Shown piece after piece: positions 1-5,504 of a stretch of DNA of 5,504 nucleotides. Position 1 is the stretch's first letter, and the number at the start of each line of letters is the position of its first letter. This DNA is from Porphyromonadaceae bacterium UBA3327 (GTDB lineage: Bacteria; Bacteroidota; Bacteroidia; Bacteroidales; Muribaculaceae). The notes beneath the pieces were generated by a model. The model had not been told where the DNA came from. It searched no databases and saw only the letters and a program-made list of their open reading frames with translations. The translations under genes were made by a program, and so were the position numbers. The stretch spans positions 1-5,504 of the forward strand of contig DERZ01000036.1 in the NCBI GenBank assembly GCA_002361155.1, written 5' to 3'.

Positions 1-55
1 ATTAAGAAGCAGTCTGCTTTTAATAACTCTGATTAAAAGCAGACTGCTTCTTAAT
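1..55. repeat. Perfect 24-bp inverted repeat, probable terminator hairpin
   Basis: Bases 1-24 and 32-55 are exact reverse complements around the 7-nt loop AACTCTG. Each arm also contains its own 13-base dyad (AAGCAG-T-CTGCTT at 7-19, AAGCAG-A-CTGCTT at 37-49), so the site can fold as one long hairpin or two short ones. The plus-strand side is followed by GTTTT. The minus-strand ORF at 51-218 has its stop codon inside the right arm, so the hairpin sits where a terminator for that ORF would be. The simplest reading is a terminator, perhaps bidirectional, between this ORF and a gene left of the window. A paired operator (dyad centres 30 bp apart) or the end of a small mobile element are alternatives. 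The left flank is not visible. Confidence 0.6.
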
Positions 56-218
56 GTTTTGACAAGTAATATTTCGCTGAGCGCCACAGATGCTCGAATC
101 TCTTGATGATGCGGCGGTTGAGCGGGCGTTTGCGCCATGAACCTACCACTCGGTGTTCTCCAAAACAATCTGCATACCTGGGATAGCAAAAATGCCGTAC
201 ATTTCTGAACGGCATCAT
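51..218 (-). CDS. Small basic ORF, 55 aa, unknown function (possible gene remnant)
   Basis: An uninterrupted minus-strand reading frame runs from tandem ATG codons (218-216, 215-213) to TAA at 53-51, giving 55 or 54 residues. The product is strongly basic. Its middle reads GEHRVVGSWRKRPLNRR, followed by IIKRFEHLWRSAKYYLSKH. It is rich in Arg, Lys, aromatic residues and His, with Cys at about residues 11 and 18 (counted from the first Met). The second half looks like an amphipathic basic helix. The composition is more protein-like than the other frames here, but I do not recognise a family. It could be a small gene or the C-terminal remnant of a larger one, since the open frame extends upstream to a TAG near 275 without another obvious start. 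The stop lies within the right arm of the 1-55 inverted repeat. I see no clear promoter upstream on the minus strand. Confidence 0.35.
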   Translation of the reverse strand: MMPFRNVRHFCYPRYADCFGEHRVVGSWRKRPLNRRIIKRFEHLWRSAKYYLSKH

Positions 219-252
219 AATGGAATATAGGAAAACAAGAAAATGGCAGTGA

Positions 253-363
253 GGAAAAAGGAATGGCTATGCAATCCCGGAACAGGATAATGTCCGGCAT
301 CTGTTCAAGCCGGAGGGCAACGGAGGCGCAGGGCAAATGACGGTCTTTATCCCCGTGGATTGA
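253..363 (+). pseudogene. Short protein-like fragment A, unidentified
   Basis: Plus-strand frame 1 is open from just after TGA (250-252) to TGA (361-363), about 36 codons. It includes NGYAIPEQDNVRHLF and then GNGGAGQMTVFIPVD. The amino-acid composition looks like real protein rather than random translation. There is no plausible start codon in the open part, and the same frame further upstream (ATG at 220) is broken by the TGA. I interpret it as the 3' end of a degraded gene. No family is recognised, and a chance open stretch remains possible at this length. Confidence 0.3.
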
Positions 364-440
364 ATTACCTGCTGGGACATGGATATTCGATGTCCGGCAT
401 CGCAGTGTATTTCGGAATTAGTGCAGAGTTAGTCATCTGA
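354..440 (+). pseudogene. Short fragment B with helix-turn-helix-like pattern
   Basis: Frame 3 from about 354 to the TGA at 438-440 reads GLNYLLGHGYSMSGIAVYF followed by GISAELVI. The spacing of the segment GYSMSGIAVYFGISAELV resembles the turn and recognition helix of a helix-turn-helix (a hydrophobic IA pair, an FGIS turn, and a Val after the second helix). It overlaps the end of fragment A in another frame. The two may be parts of one gene broken by a frameshift near 350-360. The piece is far too short to be functional. The HTH reading is a pattern impression, not a domain hit. Confidence 0.25.
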
Positions 441-444
441 AATT

Positions 445-483
445 ATTAAGTATCAAAAATTAAGTATCAAAAATTAAGAATAC
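445..483 (+). repeat. Short AT-rich tandem repeat, 14-bp unit
   Basis: The unit ATTAAGTATCAAAA occurs twice without a gap (445-458, 459-472). A partial, diverged third copy follows (ATTAAGAATAC, 473-483). It lies between the gene fragments in non-coding sequence. It may be replication slippage in degraded DNA. No binding function can be assigned. Confidence 0.75.
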
Positions 484-495
484 TTTTGTGCGTAA

Positions 496-660
496 AATTA
501 CGAATTGAAGTTACGGCTACTTCATAGTAACGCCGATTATGGGGGCGAGACGGTGTACTTATTCTTCCCGTCGAAAAAGGATGATTTCATCAACCAGTCT
601 GACCTGTCATCGGCATGGAGCTACATCAGGGACTGTGGCTATGCTTTTTCAAGTTATTAA
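496..660 (+). pseudogene. Protein-like fragment C, unidentified
   Basis: Frame 1 is open from after TAA (493-495) to TAA (658-660), 54 sense codons. It reads coherently from about 535 onward: DYGGETVYLFFPSKKDDF, then INQSDLSSAWSYIRDCGYAF, ending SSY. There is no ATG or other convincing start at its beginning, so it resembles the C-terminal end of a lost gene. The ATG-started frame beginning at 539 in a different register gives a less protein-like product and is treated as a shadow. I recognise no family. Together with fragments A and B it marks this stretch as degraded coding DNA rather than a regulatory spacer. Confidence 0.35.
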
Positions 661-689
661 AAAAACACGCGTAAAAAATGCATTTTATT

Positions 690-719
690 TTTGGATTACG
701 TTTTTTTTTGTTAATTTTG
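690..719 (+). promoter_or_regulatory. Bacteroidota-type promoter for the secreted protein gene
   Basis: TTTG at 690-693 and TAATTTTG at 712-719 match the Bacteroidota -33 (TTTG) and -7 (TAnnTTTG) elements. The 18-nt spacing is slightly shorter than the usual 19-21. Transcription would start at about 725, leaving a leader of about 125 nt before the ATG at 851. A perfect 12-bp palindrome, AAAATGCATTTT (675-686), lies just upstream and could be an operator, although AT-rich palindromes arise easily by chance. Confidence 0.6.
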
Positions 720-850
720 AGGCGAAATGTCTGGTCTATGGCGCAATGTTGCAGCCGTTGCCATGTCACTGAGATGAAATGCGCTAGACGCTCTTTTATG
801 ACTTTATTAATAATCGGATGAGTCTTTTTAATAACTTTAATATATCACAG

Positions 851-3193
851 ATGAAAAAATTCTTTTCTTCAATTGTGGCCGTGGCGATGGCGGCAGTGTC
901 GTTGCCGGCCATGGCGGCTGTGGATGTCACCCTTGTCAGTCCTGCAGAGGGAGACGTGACCAACGACGGCAATTTTCCCACCATAGTGCTTGATGCGGGA
1001 GATGCAGTGGAGCAGGTTACCGATCTTGAAATGGTGCCGGAATCCGGCGAGAGCGTACAGTGTCAGATTCAGTTCAGCTGGGATTCTTTCAAATACGAGA
1101 TCGATTGTACGGGCGTGACCAAGTCCGGCAAGTGGACATTGAAAGTGCCTGCCGATGCTTTTGTGCTGGAGGATGGCAGCACGAATGAGGCTGTGGAATT
1201 TTCGTGGAACTACACCAATCCTGTCGAAGGCCAGGTGCTTCCATTTGACTTCACAGCCTATGCCAGGGTGAATGTCGGCGACAAGAGCGTGAAGGCCGCT
1301 CCCGGCGAGGCTTTCGAGAGTTCCGAGGCTTTTCCCAACGTAAACATCGCTCCCGAGGCGTACGGCGCAAAGGTTTCCACCAAGGTGCTCCGCATAACCG
1401 GTGACAACGGATACGATTCCGAGGTGGATATCAACACCTCGTTCTATGAGAACCAGTGGGCTCAGGAGATTGTGTGTCTTGTAGAAGATCTGAACATCAC
1501 TCAGTCAGGCACCTACACCATTCACATTCCCGAGGGATTCCTGACCAAGGGCACCAAGAAATCGGAAGCGAAGCAGCTTACCTGGACATACACCTACAAG
1601 CCGTCCCAGAGTGGTGGCGACGATAAGGAGCTTGTTGTCAGGAGTCTTACCATCGCTGGCACCGACCTTCTGACCACCCGCAAACTCGCATCCCTGACGC
1701 CCGGCGAAGAGCTTGCCGTCAACATCGACCCCATCGAGGAGGCCGAGATGGTGAGGGTGAACATAACCGACGATGCCGGAAATACCATCCGCAATATCGA
1801 GATTTACGGAGGTCCTACCAAGAGCGATGTGGTTGACCGCGCTACCGGTTACTACAAGACTTCGGTAGGTGGCTTCGATACCGAAAAATTCTTCGTCGGG
1901 TCAGAGTACACCGTTTCGGTTACCGCATACTCCTCGACCAATGTCGGCAATCCCGCAAACTCCGTATGGGGTCCCGTCGAGTATAAGTTTACGGGTACAT
2001 CCGAGCCGTACGTGTTCAGCAACGTGACAGTCGTAGGAACCACACCCGAAGACGGGTTCGACGTAACTGACTCGTCCCAGCGCATCACCATCACCTACAG
2101 CGAGCCTGTAGAGAGCGTGAAATGCGAATATTCCAGCGGCGGACAGATGGCCGTAACCGGTACATTCGAGACTATCCCCAACGCCGACAAGACCATCTGG
2201 ACTGTGATCCCCGGCAAGACTTTCTGGGAATCTTCAGACACAGCGTGGATGTTCATGTTCTATGCAAAGGATGCGGAAGGCCGAGTTGTTGAAGGCAATA
2301 CCGGAAAAGAGGAGGGCAGCTACTACCGGGCTACGTTCTCCTGCTATCTGGCGTGGCCCGAACCTGATATCAAGCCCGCAGCCGGATTTGTGGAGGAGCT
2401 TTACGAGTTCACCGCAACCTATCCTACCGGAGTAAATATCTCCTGGAACTCCGTTCCTTATCTTACTGATGCGGAGGGAAATGAGGTATGCAAATTAGAC
2501 ATGGACCTGTCGGCGTTCAAATATTTTGACGCTAATGGTGATCCGCTTCCCGAAAAACCGGAGGATGTCAAAGCAGTCAAGATGATATTCCATCTGACCG
2601 AGCACGTCACTACTCCCGGCGAGTACACCATGGTATTCCCCCGCTCATGTTTCTCTTTAGGTACAGAATTCGAGGACGAGCAGAACCGCGCGATGTATAT
2701 AGAGTACAAGATTGTCGAGATGCCTGTGGTCAACGTTGAACTTGAGAACTTCGGAAAGGCAAGCTACAAGGTTCCCCAGGGTTCTTCGACGACCATCACC
2801 CTGACTCCATCGAAAGACTGGAAGGTGGCCACTGTTTCGCTCAACGGCAAGGATGTTACAGCCGATGTCAAGGATGGCGTCTATACGCTTAAGGAAGTGA
2901 CGGCTGAGTCCGATATCATCGCCACTTTCAAATATGCGGAGGAAGTCGCGCTCATCGAGACCACCGGCATCGTGGAAATGGGCGAGAGAAGTCTAACCGT
3001 CACCAGCAACGGGGAAAACATCGCCATCAGCGGAGTTGCCGAGGGTGACAATGTGGCAGTCTACACCATGAACGGTATGGTTATCGGTCAGGTTGCCGTG
3101 TCGGCAGGCAAGGACGAGATCAGAATTTCCGCTCCTGCTGGCCAGATTTATCTGGTGAAGGTGAACGACACCGCCTTCAAGGTACGGCACTGA
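851..3193 (+). CDS. Secreted multi-domain Ig-like surface protein with C-terminal sorting-like domain (780 aa)
   Basis: This is an exported protein of unknown function, probably anchored at or released from the cell surface. I chose the ATG at 851 over an in-frame ATG at 818 because it starts a canonical signal peptide: MKKFF, a hydrophobic core, and AMA|A cleavage after about residue 22. The 818 start would put 11 extra residues in front. The mature chain appears to be five beta-sandwich (Ig-like) modules at about 25-122, 124-250, 258-382, 385-500 and 503-622. Three of them end in a related motif: SGKWTLKVPADAF (92-104), SGTYTIHIPEGFL (219-231) and PGEYTMVFPRSCF (589-601). Residues 625-695 resemble an InlB B-type or Bacteroidales bacterial repeat (LTPSKDWKVATVSLNGKDV). 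Residues 705-780 (VAVYTMNGMVIGQ, then PAGQIYLVKV) resemble a type A T9SS C-terminal sorting domain. No catalytic motif is visible, so adhesion or glycan binding is only a guess. It stands alone between its own promoter and a terminator. Confidence 0.9.
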   Translation: MKKFFSSIVAVAMAAVSLPAMAAVDVTLVSPAEGDVTNDGNFPTIVLDAGDAVEQVTDLEMVPESGESVQCQIQFSWDSFKYEIDCTGVTKSGKWTLKVPADAFVLEDGSTNEAVEFSWNYTNPVEGQVLPFDFTAYARVNVGDKSVKAAPGEAFESSEAFPNVNIAPEAYGAKVSTKVLRITGDNGYDSEVDINTSFYENQWAQEIVCLVEDLNITQSGTYTIHIPEGFLTKGTKKSEAKQLTWTYTYKPSQSGGDDKELVVRSLTIAGTDLLTTRKLASLTPGEELAVNIDPIEEAEMVRVNITDDAGNTIRNIEIYGGPTKSDVVDRATGYYKTSVGGFDTEKFFVGSEYTVSVTAYSSTNVGNPANSVWGPVEYKFTGTSEPYVFSNVTVVGTTPEDGFDVTDSSQRITITYSEPVESVKCEYSSGGQMAVTGTFETIPNADKTIWTVIPGKTFWESSDTAWMFMFYAKDAEGRVVEGNTGKEEGSYYRATFSCYLAWPEPDIKPAAGFVEELYEFTATYPTGVNISWNSVPYLTDAEGNEVCKLDMDLSAFKYFDANGDPLPEKPEDVKAVKMIFHLTEHVTTPGEYTMVFPRSCFSLGTEFEDEQNRAMYIEYKIVEMPVVNVELENFGKASYKVPQGSSTTITLTPSKDWKVATVSLNGKDVTADVKDGVYTLKEVTAESDIIATFKYAEEVALIETTGIVEMGERSLTVTSNGENIAISGVAEGDNVAVYTMNGMVIGQVAVSAGKDEIRISAPAGQIYLVKVNDTAFKVRH

Positions 3194-3194
3194 T

Positions 3195-3224
3195 CCGAAT
3201 GATCATGCGTACATGACTGTTCGG
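3195..3224 (+). other. Post-stop RNA hairpin
   Basis: Starting two bases after the stop codon, CCGAA (3195-3199) pairs with TTCGG (3220-3224), and TCATG (3203-3207) pairs with CATGA (3212-3216) around a CGTA loop. Between them, T3200-G3219 and G3201-T3218 can wobble-pair, leaving only A3202/C3217 mismatched. No U-tract follows directly, so it is not itself an intrinsic terminator. It may protect the mRNA 3' end or be incidental. Confidence 0.4.
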
Positions 3225-3247
3225 GAATGAAGAGTTTTTGAATTTTT

Positions 3248-3285
3248 AAGAGGGGGGACACCGGCCGGTGTCCCCCTCTTTTTTT
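3248..3285 (+). terminator. Strong intrinsic terminator
   Basis: A GC-rich hairpin pairs 3248-3264 with 3265-3280 (AAGAGG...ACACCGG against CCGGTGTCCCCCTCTT). One extra G is bulged on the left, because there are six Gs against five Cs. A run of seven Ts (3279-3285) follows. The centre CCGGCCGG is fully self-complementary, so in RNA the tip must open to form a loop. It ends the secreted-protein transcript. The minus-strand side lacks a U-tract, so it looks unidirectional. Confidence 0.9.
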
Positions 3286-3336
3286 ACCTGCTTTTGGATA
3301 TGGCGGATAAGCGTTCACCGGAGTAAGCATGCGGAG

Positions 3337-3368
3337 ATTGGTTATGTCGGAAAAAAGTTGTAAATTTG
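3337..3368 (+). promoter_or_regulatory. Bacteroidota-type promoter for bioB
   Basis: TAAATTTG at 3361-3368 is an exact TAnnTTTG -7 element. ATTG at 3337-3340 is a three-of-four match to the TTTG -33 element at the preferred 20-nt spacing. The start would fall near 3375, giving a leader of about 25 nt before the ATG at 3401. That is too short for a riboswitch, and I see no clear BirA-like operator dyad over it. Confidence 0.6.
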
Positions 3369-3400
3369 CGATATGATTTTTTTAACCAAATATCAGTGTC

Positions 3401-4369
3401 ATGGTGGATATTGATGCACTGAAAGCCAAGGTGCTCGATGGAGGAACTCTCTCTGAACAGGAGGCTTACAGCCTTTGTGAGACAGAGTTGTCGCAACGTG
3501 CGGATCTCTGGGAAGCGGCGGCGGAGATCACGCGTCGCTTCTGTAAGCCGGAGTTTGATTCATGCTCCATAATAAATGCCCGTTCGGGACGCTGTCCGGA
3601 GGATTGCAAGTGGTGTGCGCAATCGGCGCATTACAAGACTTCAGCCGATGTCTACGGGCTGGTGTCGCGTGAGGCGTGTCTGGAGGCGGCGGAGCAGAAC
3701 CGCATCCATGGTGTGCGCCGTTTTTCGCTTGTGACGAGCGGACGCGCCCTTACAGGCCGCGAGTTGACAAGGGCTTGCGACTATTACCGCGAAATGAACG
3801 GGCGCGGCGGTATCGAGCTGTGCGCCTCGATGGGGCTGCTGGGTGCCGATGAGCTGCAGATCCTCTACGATGCAGGGGTCCGGCGCTATCACTGCAATCT
3901 GGAGACCGCTCCTTCGCATTTCGCCACTCTTTGTTCCACCCATACCATCGAAGACAAGATCCGCACCATCGAGGCTGCGAGGAAAATCGGATTCGAAATC
4001 TGCTCTGGAGGAATCGTAGGTATGGGGGAGACCTCCCGGCAGCGAGTGGAATTTGCCCTGACTCTGCGCCGGATTGCTCCTGAATCCATTCCGATAAATA
4101 TTCTCAACCCGATACCTGGAACTCCGCTTGAGAACAGCAGTCCGCTGAGTCCCGAGGAGGTGCTCGATACGGTGGCATTTTTCCGATTTATCCATCCGCG
4201 CACCATTCTGCGCTTTGCCGGCGGCCGGATATCCCTGTCGCGCGAGATGCAGATAAAGGCCATGAAGATAGGCGTGAACGGGGCCATCGTGGGCGATCTG
4301 CTCACCACAATCGGCTCGAATGTGCGTCAGGACAAGGAGCTTGCCGCCGAAGTAGGATACAGCTTCTGA
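3401..4369 (+). CDS. bioB: Biotin synthase BioB (radical SAM), probable anaerobe-type variant
   Basis: BioB inserts sulfur into dethiobiotin to make biotin, the last step of biotin synthesis, in the cytoplasm. The 322 residues match family length. The radical-SAM motif CPEDCKWC gives C65, C69 and C72 for the [4Fe-4S] cluster. Other family landmarks are YHCNLETAP (163-171), CSGGIVGMGE (201-210), NILNPIPGTPL (233-243) and LRFAGGR (270-276). Relative to E. coli, C141, C201 and R271 correspond to the auxiliary-cluster ligands Cys128, Cys188 and Arg260. However, the Cys97 position is Ser109 (RRFSLVTSGR). Additional Cys residues lie upstream at C48 and C55 (FDSCSIINARSG). This fits the class of BioB from obligate anaerobes reported to use an auxiliary 4Fe-5S cluster (type II). 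Assignment to that class is inference. The ATG at 3401 gives a normal N-terminus. ychF follows after 55 nt. No other bio genes are in view. Confidence 0.96.
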   Translation: MVDIDALKAKVLDGGTLSEQEAYSLCETELSQRADLWEAAAEITRRFCKPEFDSCSIINARSGRCPEDCKWCAQSAHYKTSADVYGLVSREACLEAAEQNRIHGVRRFSLVTSGRALTGRELTRACDYYREMNGRGGIELCASMGLLGADELQILYDAGVRRYHCNLETAPSHFATLCSTHTIEDKIRTIEAARKIGFEICSGGIVGMGETSRQRVEFALTLRRIAPESIPINILNPIPGTPLENSSPLSPEEVLDTVAFFRFIHPRTILRFAGGRISLSREMQIKAMKIGVNGAIVGDLLTTIGSNVRQDKELAAEVGYSF

Positions 4370-4424
4370 CCGGGATCGCCATCCTTGGAATCCAATGTAA
4401 AACCTGTGAAAAAAATATAAACAG

Positions 4425-5504
4425 ATGTCTTTAAAATGTGGAATAGTGGGACTGCCCAACGTGGGTAAGTCGACCCTGTTCAATTGCCTGAGCAACGCGA
4501 AGGCTCAGAGTGCCAATTTCCCTTTCTGTACGATAGAGCCCAATGTGGGCGTGATATCGGTTCCCGACGACCGTCTGACGCGGCTCGTGGATATGTGCGC
4601 CCCCAAGTCGGTGGTGCCCGCCACGGTTGAGATCGTCGACATTGCAGGTCTGGTGAAAGGCGCATCGAAAGGTGAAGGTCTCGGAAACAAATTTCTTGCC
4701 AATATCAGGGAGACGGATGCCATACTGCATGTGCTCCGCTGTTTCGACGATGACAACATAACGCATGTCGATACGACCATCGACCCGGTGCGCGACATGG
4801 AGGTGATCAACTATGAACTGCAGATCAAGGATCTGGAGACAGTAGAGTCGCGCATGGCCAAGACGGAGAAGGCTGCGAAGGCCGGCGCCGACAAGACGGC
4901 GAAGATGCAGCTGGGAGTGCTGGCGGCATACAGGGAAGCGCTGGAGCAGGGACGTCCGGCGCGCAGTGTGCGGATAGAGGGAAAAGAGGAACAGAAGTTC
5001 GCCCGCGAGCTGTTCCTGCTCACCAACAAGCCGGTGCTGTATGTGTGCAATGTCGATGACAGTGCTGCCGTGGACGGCAACGCATACGTAGAGGCTGTCC
5101 GCGAGGCCATCCGCGACGAGGGGGCGCAACTGATGATTGTGGCTGCCAGGACCGAGAGCGAGATCGCCGAACTTGACACCTGGGAGGAGCGCCGGGAGTT
5201 TCTCGAGGCACTGGGACTCGAGGAGTCGGGCGTGAGCCGCCTGATACGCGCGGCATACGCGTTGCTCGATCTTCAGACGTATTTCACGGCGGGACCCGAC
5301 GAGGTGCGGGCATGGACATTCCTTCGCGGCACGAAGGCTCCGCAGGCTGCCGGAATCATCCATACCGATTTCGAGAAGGGATTTATCCGCGCTGAGGTCA
5401 TCAAATACGATGATTATGTGTCGCTCGGGTCGGAGTCAGCCGTGCGCGATGCCGGGAAACTGGGGGTGGAAGGAAAGGAGTATGTGGTGCAGGACGGCGA
5501 CATC
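4425..5504 (+). CDS. ychF: YchF/OLA1-family ATPase, 3' end cut by window
   Basis: YchF is a translation-factor-related Obg-like P-loop NTPase that prefers ATP over GTP. It associates with ribosomes and has been linked to oxidative-stress responses. The ATG at 4425 gives the canonical start MSLKCGIVGLPNVGKS. Visible motifs are G1 GLPNVGKS (9-16), the switch I region FPFCTIEPN with T36, and G3 DIAGLVKGASKGEG (72-85). An insertion with helical, charged character, probably the family coiled coil, spans about 130-190. The specificity motif is NVDD (209-212), where the family has NxxE. The C-terminal TGS domain runs from about 277, including TYFTAGPDEVRAWT. The frame is open through all 360 codons to the window edge, ending in VVQDGDI. 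E. coli YchF is 363 aa, so only about seven residues and the stop are missing. It lies 55 nt after bioB with no terminator between them and may be co-transcribed. Confidence 0.97.
   Translation, partial: MSLKCGIVGLPNVGKSTLFNCLSNAKAQSANFPFCTIEPNVGVISVPDDRLTRLVDMCAPKSVVPATVEIVDIAGLVKGASKGEGLGNKFLANIRETDAILHVLRCFDDDNITHVDTTIDPVRDMEVINYELQIKDLETVESRMAKTEKAAKAGADKTAKMQLGVLAAYREALEQGRPARSVRIEGKEEQKFARELFLLTNKPVLYVCNVDDSAAVDGNAYVEAVREAIRDEGAQLMIVAARTESEIAELDTWEERREFLEALGLEESGVSRLIRAAYALLDLQTYFTAGPDEVRAWTFLRGTKAPQAAGIIHTDFEKGFIRAEVIKYDDYVSLGSESAVRDAGKLGVEGKEYVVQDGDI

Noticed and set aside
445..483. CRISPR-like array
   Set aside because: The units are 14 bp and abut directly with no spacers, and no cas genes are present.
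481..488. TACTTTTG, matching the -7 promoter consensus
   Set aside because: There is no TTTG 17-23 nt upstream (that sequence is the AT-rich tandem repeat), and no intact gene follows.
539..772. A 77-codon plus-strand ATG frame
   Set aside because: It overlaps fragment C in another frame, has random-looking composition (poly-Ser/Arg start, Phe-rich middle from the T-tracts) and runs across the predicted promoter.
818..850. Upstream in-frame start for the secreted protein
   Set aside because: Starting at 818 adds SLFNNFNISQ before the signal peptide. The ATG at 851 gives a canonical MKKFF start after an A/T-rich leader.
3286..3400. Riboswitch or biotin-responsive operator ahead of bioB
   Set aside because: The predicted leader is only about 25 nt and no clear dyad overlaps the promoter.
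3641..4495. A 284-codon minus-strand open frame
   Set aside because: It is antisense to bioB, whose motifs are unmistakable. The frame reflects GC-rich codon structure on the opposite strand.
4431..5363. A 310-codon minus-strand open frame
   Set aside because: It is antisense to ychF, and the product has no recognisable motif. The forward frame carries all the P-loop and TGS motifs.

Overview
The window reads as chromosomal DNA from an anaerobic gut Bacteroidales, plausibly Muribaculaceae-like. This rests on several signs. Promoters match the Bacteroidota pattern (TTTG at -33, TAnnTTTG at -7), and start codons follow A/T-rich leaders without a Shine-Dalgarno sequence. There is a large secreted Ig-like protein with a C-terminal-sorting-domain-like tail, and the biotin synthase has the form expected of strict anaerobes. 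The family-level assignment is inference.

Layout. Positions 1-55 are a perfect 24-bp inverted repeat with a 7-nt loop. Positions 51-660 contain no intact recognisable gene. They hold a small basic minus-strand ORF (51-218) and three short protein-like open stretches on the plus strand in shifting frames (253-363, 354-440, 496-660), which look like decayed gene debris, plus a short tandem repeat (445-483). Positions 661-850 are AT-rich and carry a good Bacteroidota promoter (690-719) and a roughly 125-nt leader.

Positions 851-3193 encode a 780-aa exported multi-domain surface or secreted protein of unknown function. It is followed by an unusual post-stop hairpin (3195-3224) and a strong intrinsic terminator (3248-3285). 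A second promoter (3337-3368) drives bioB (3401-4369, biotin synthase). After a 55-nt gap comes ychF (4425 to the window end, missing only about its last seven codons).

The genes are not one functional module. The secreted protein is its own transcription unit. bioB and ychF may share a transcript, because no terminator or convincing promoter lies between them. No other biotin genes are visible. I see no CRISPR array, tRNA, rRNA or intact mobile element. The observations most worth a second look are the auxiliary-cluster ligands of BioB, the small minus-strand ORF ending inside the inverted repeat, and the gene debris.
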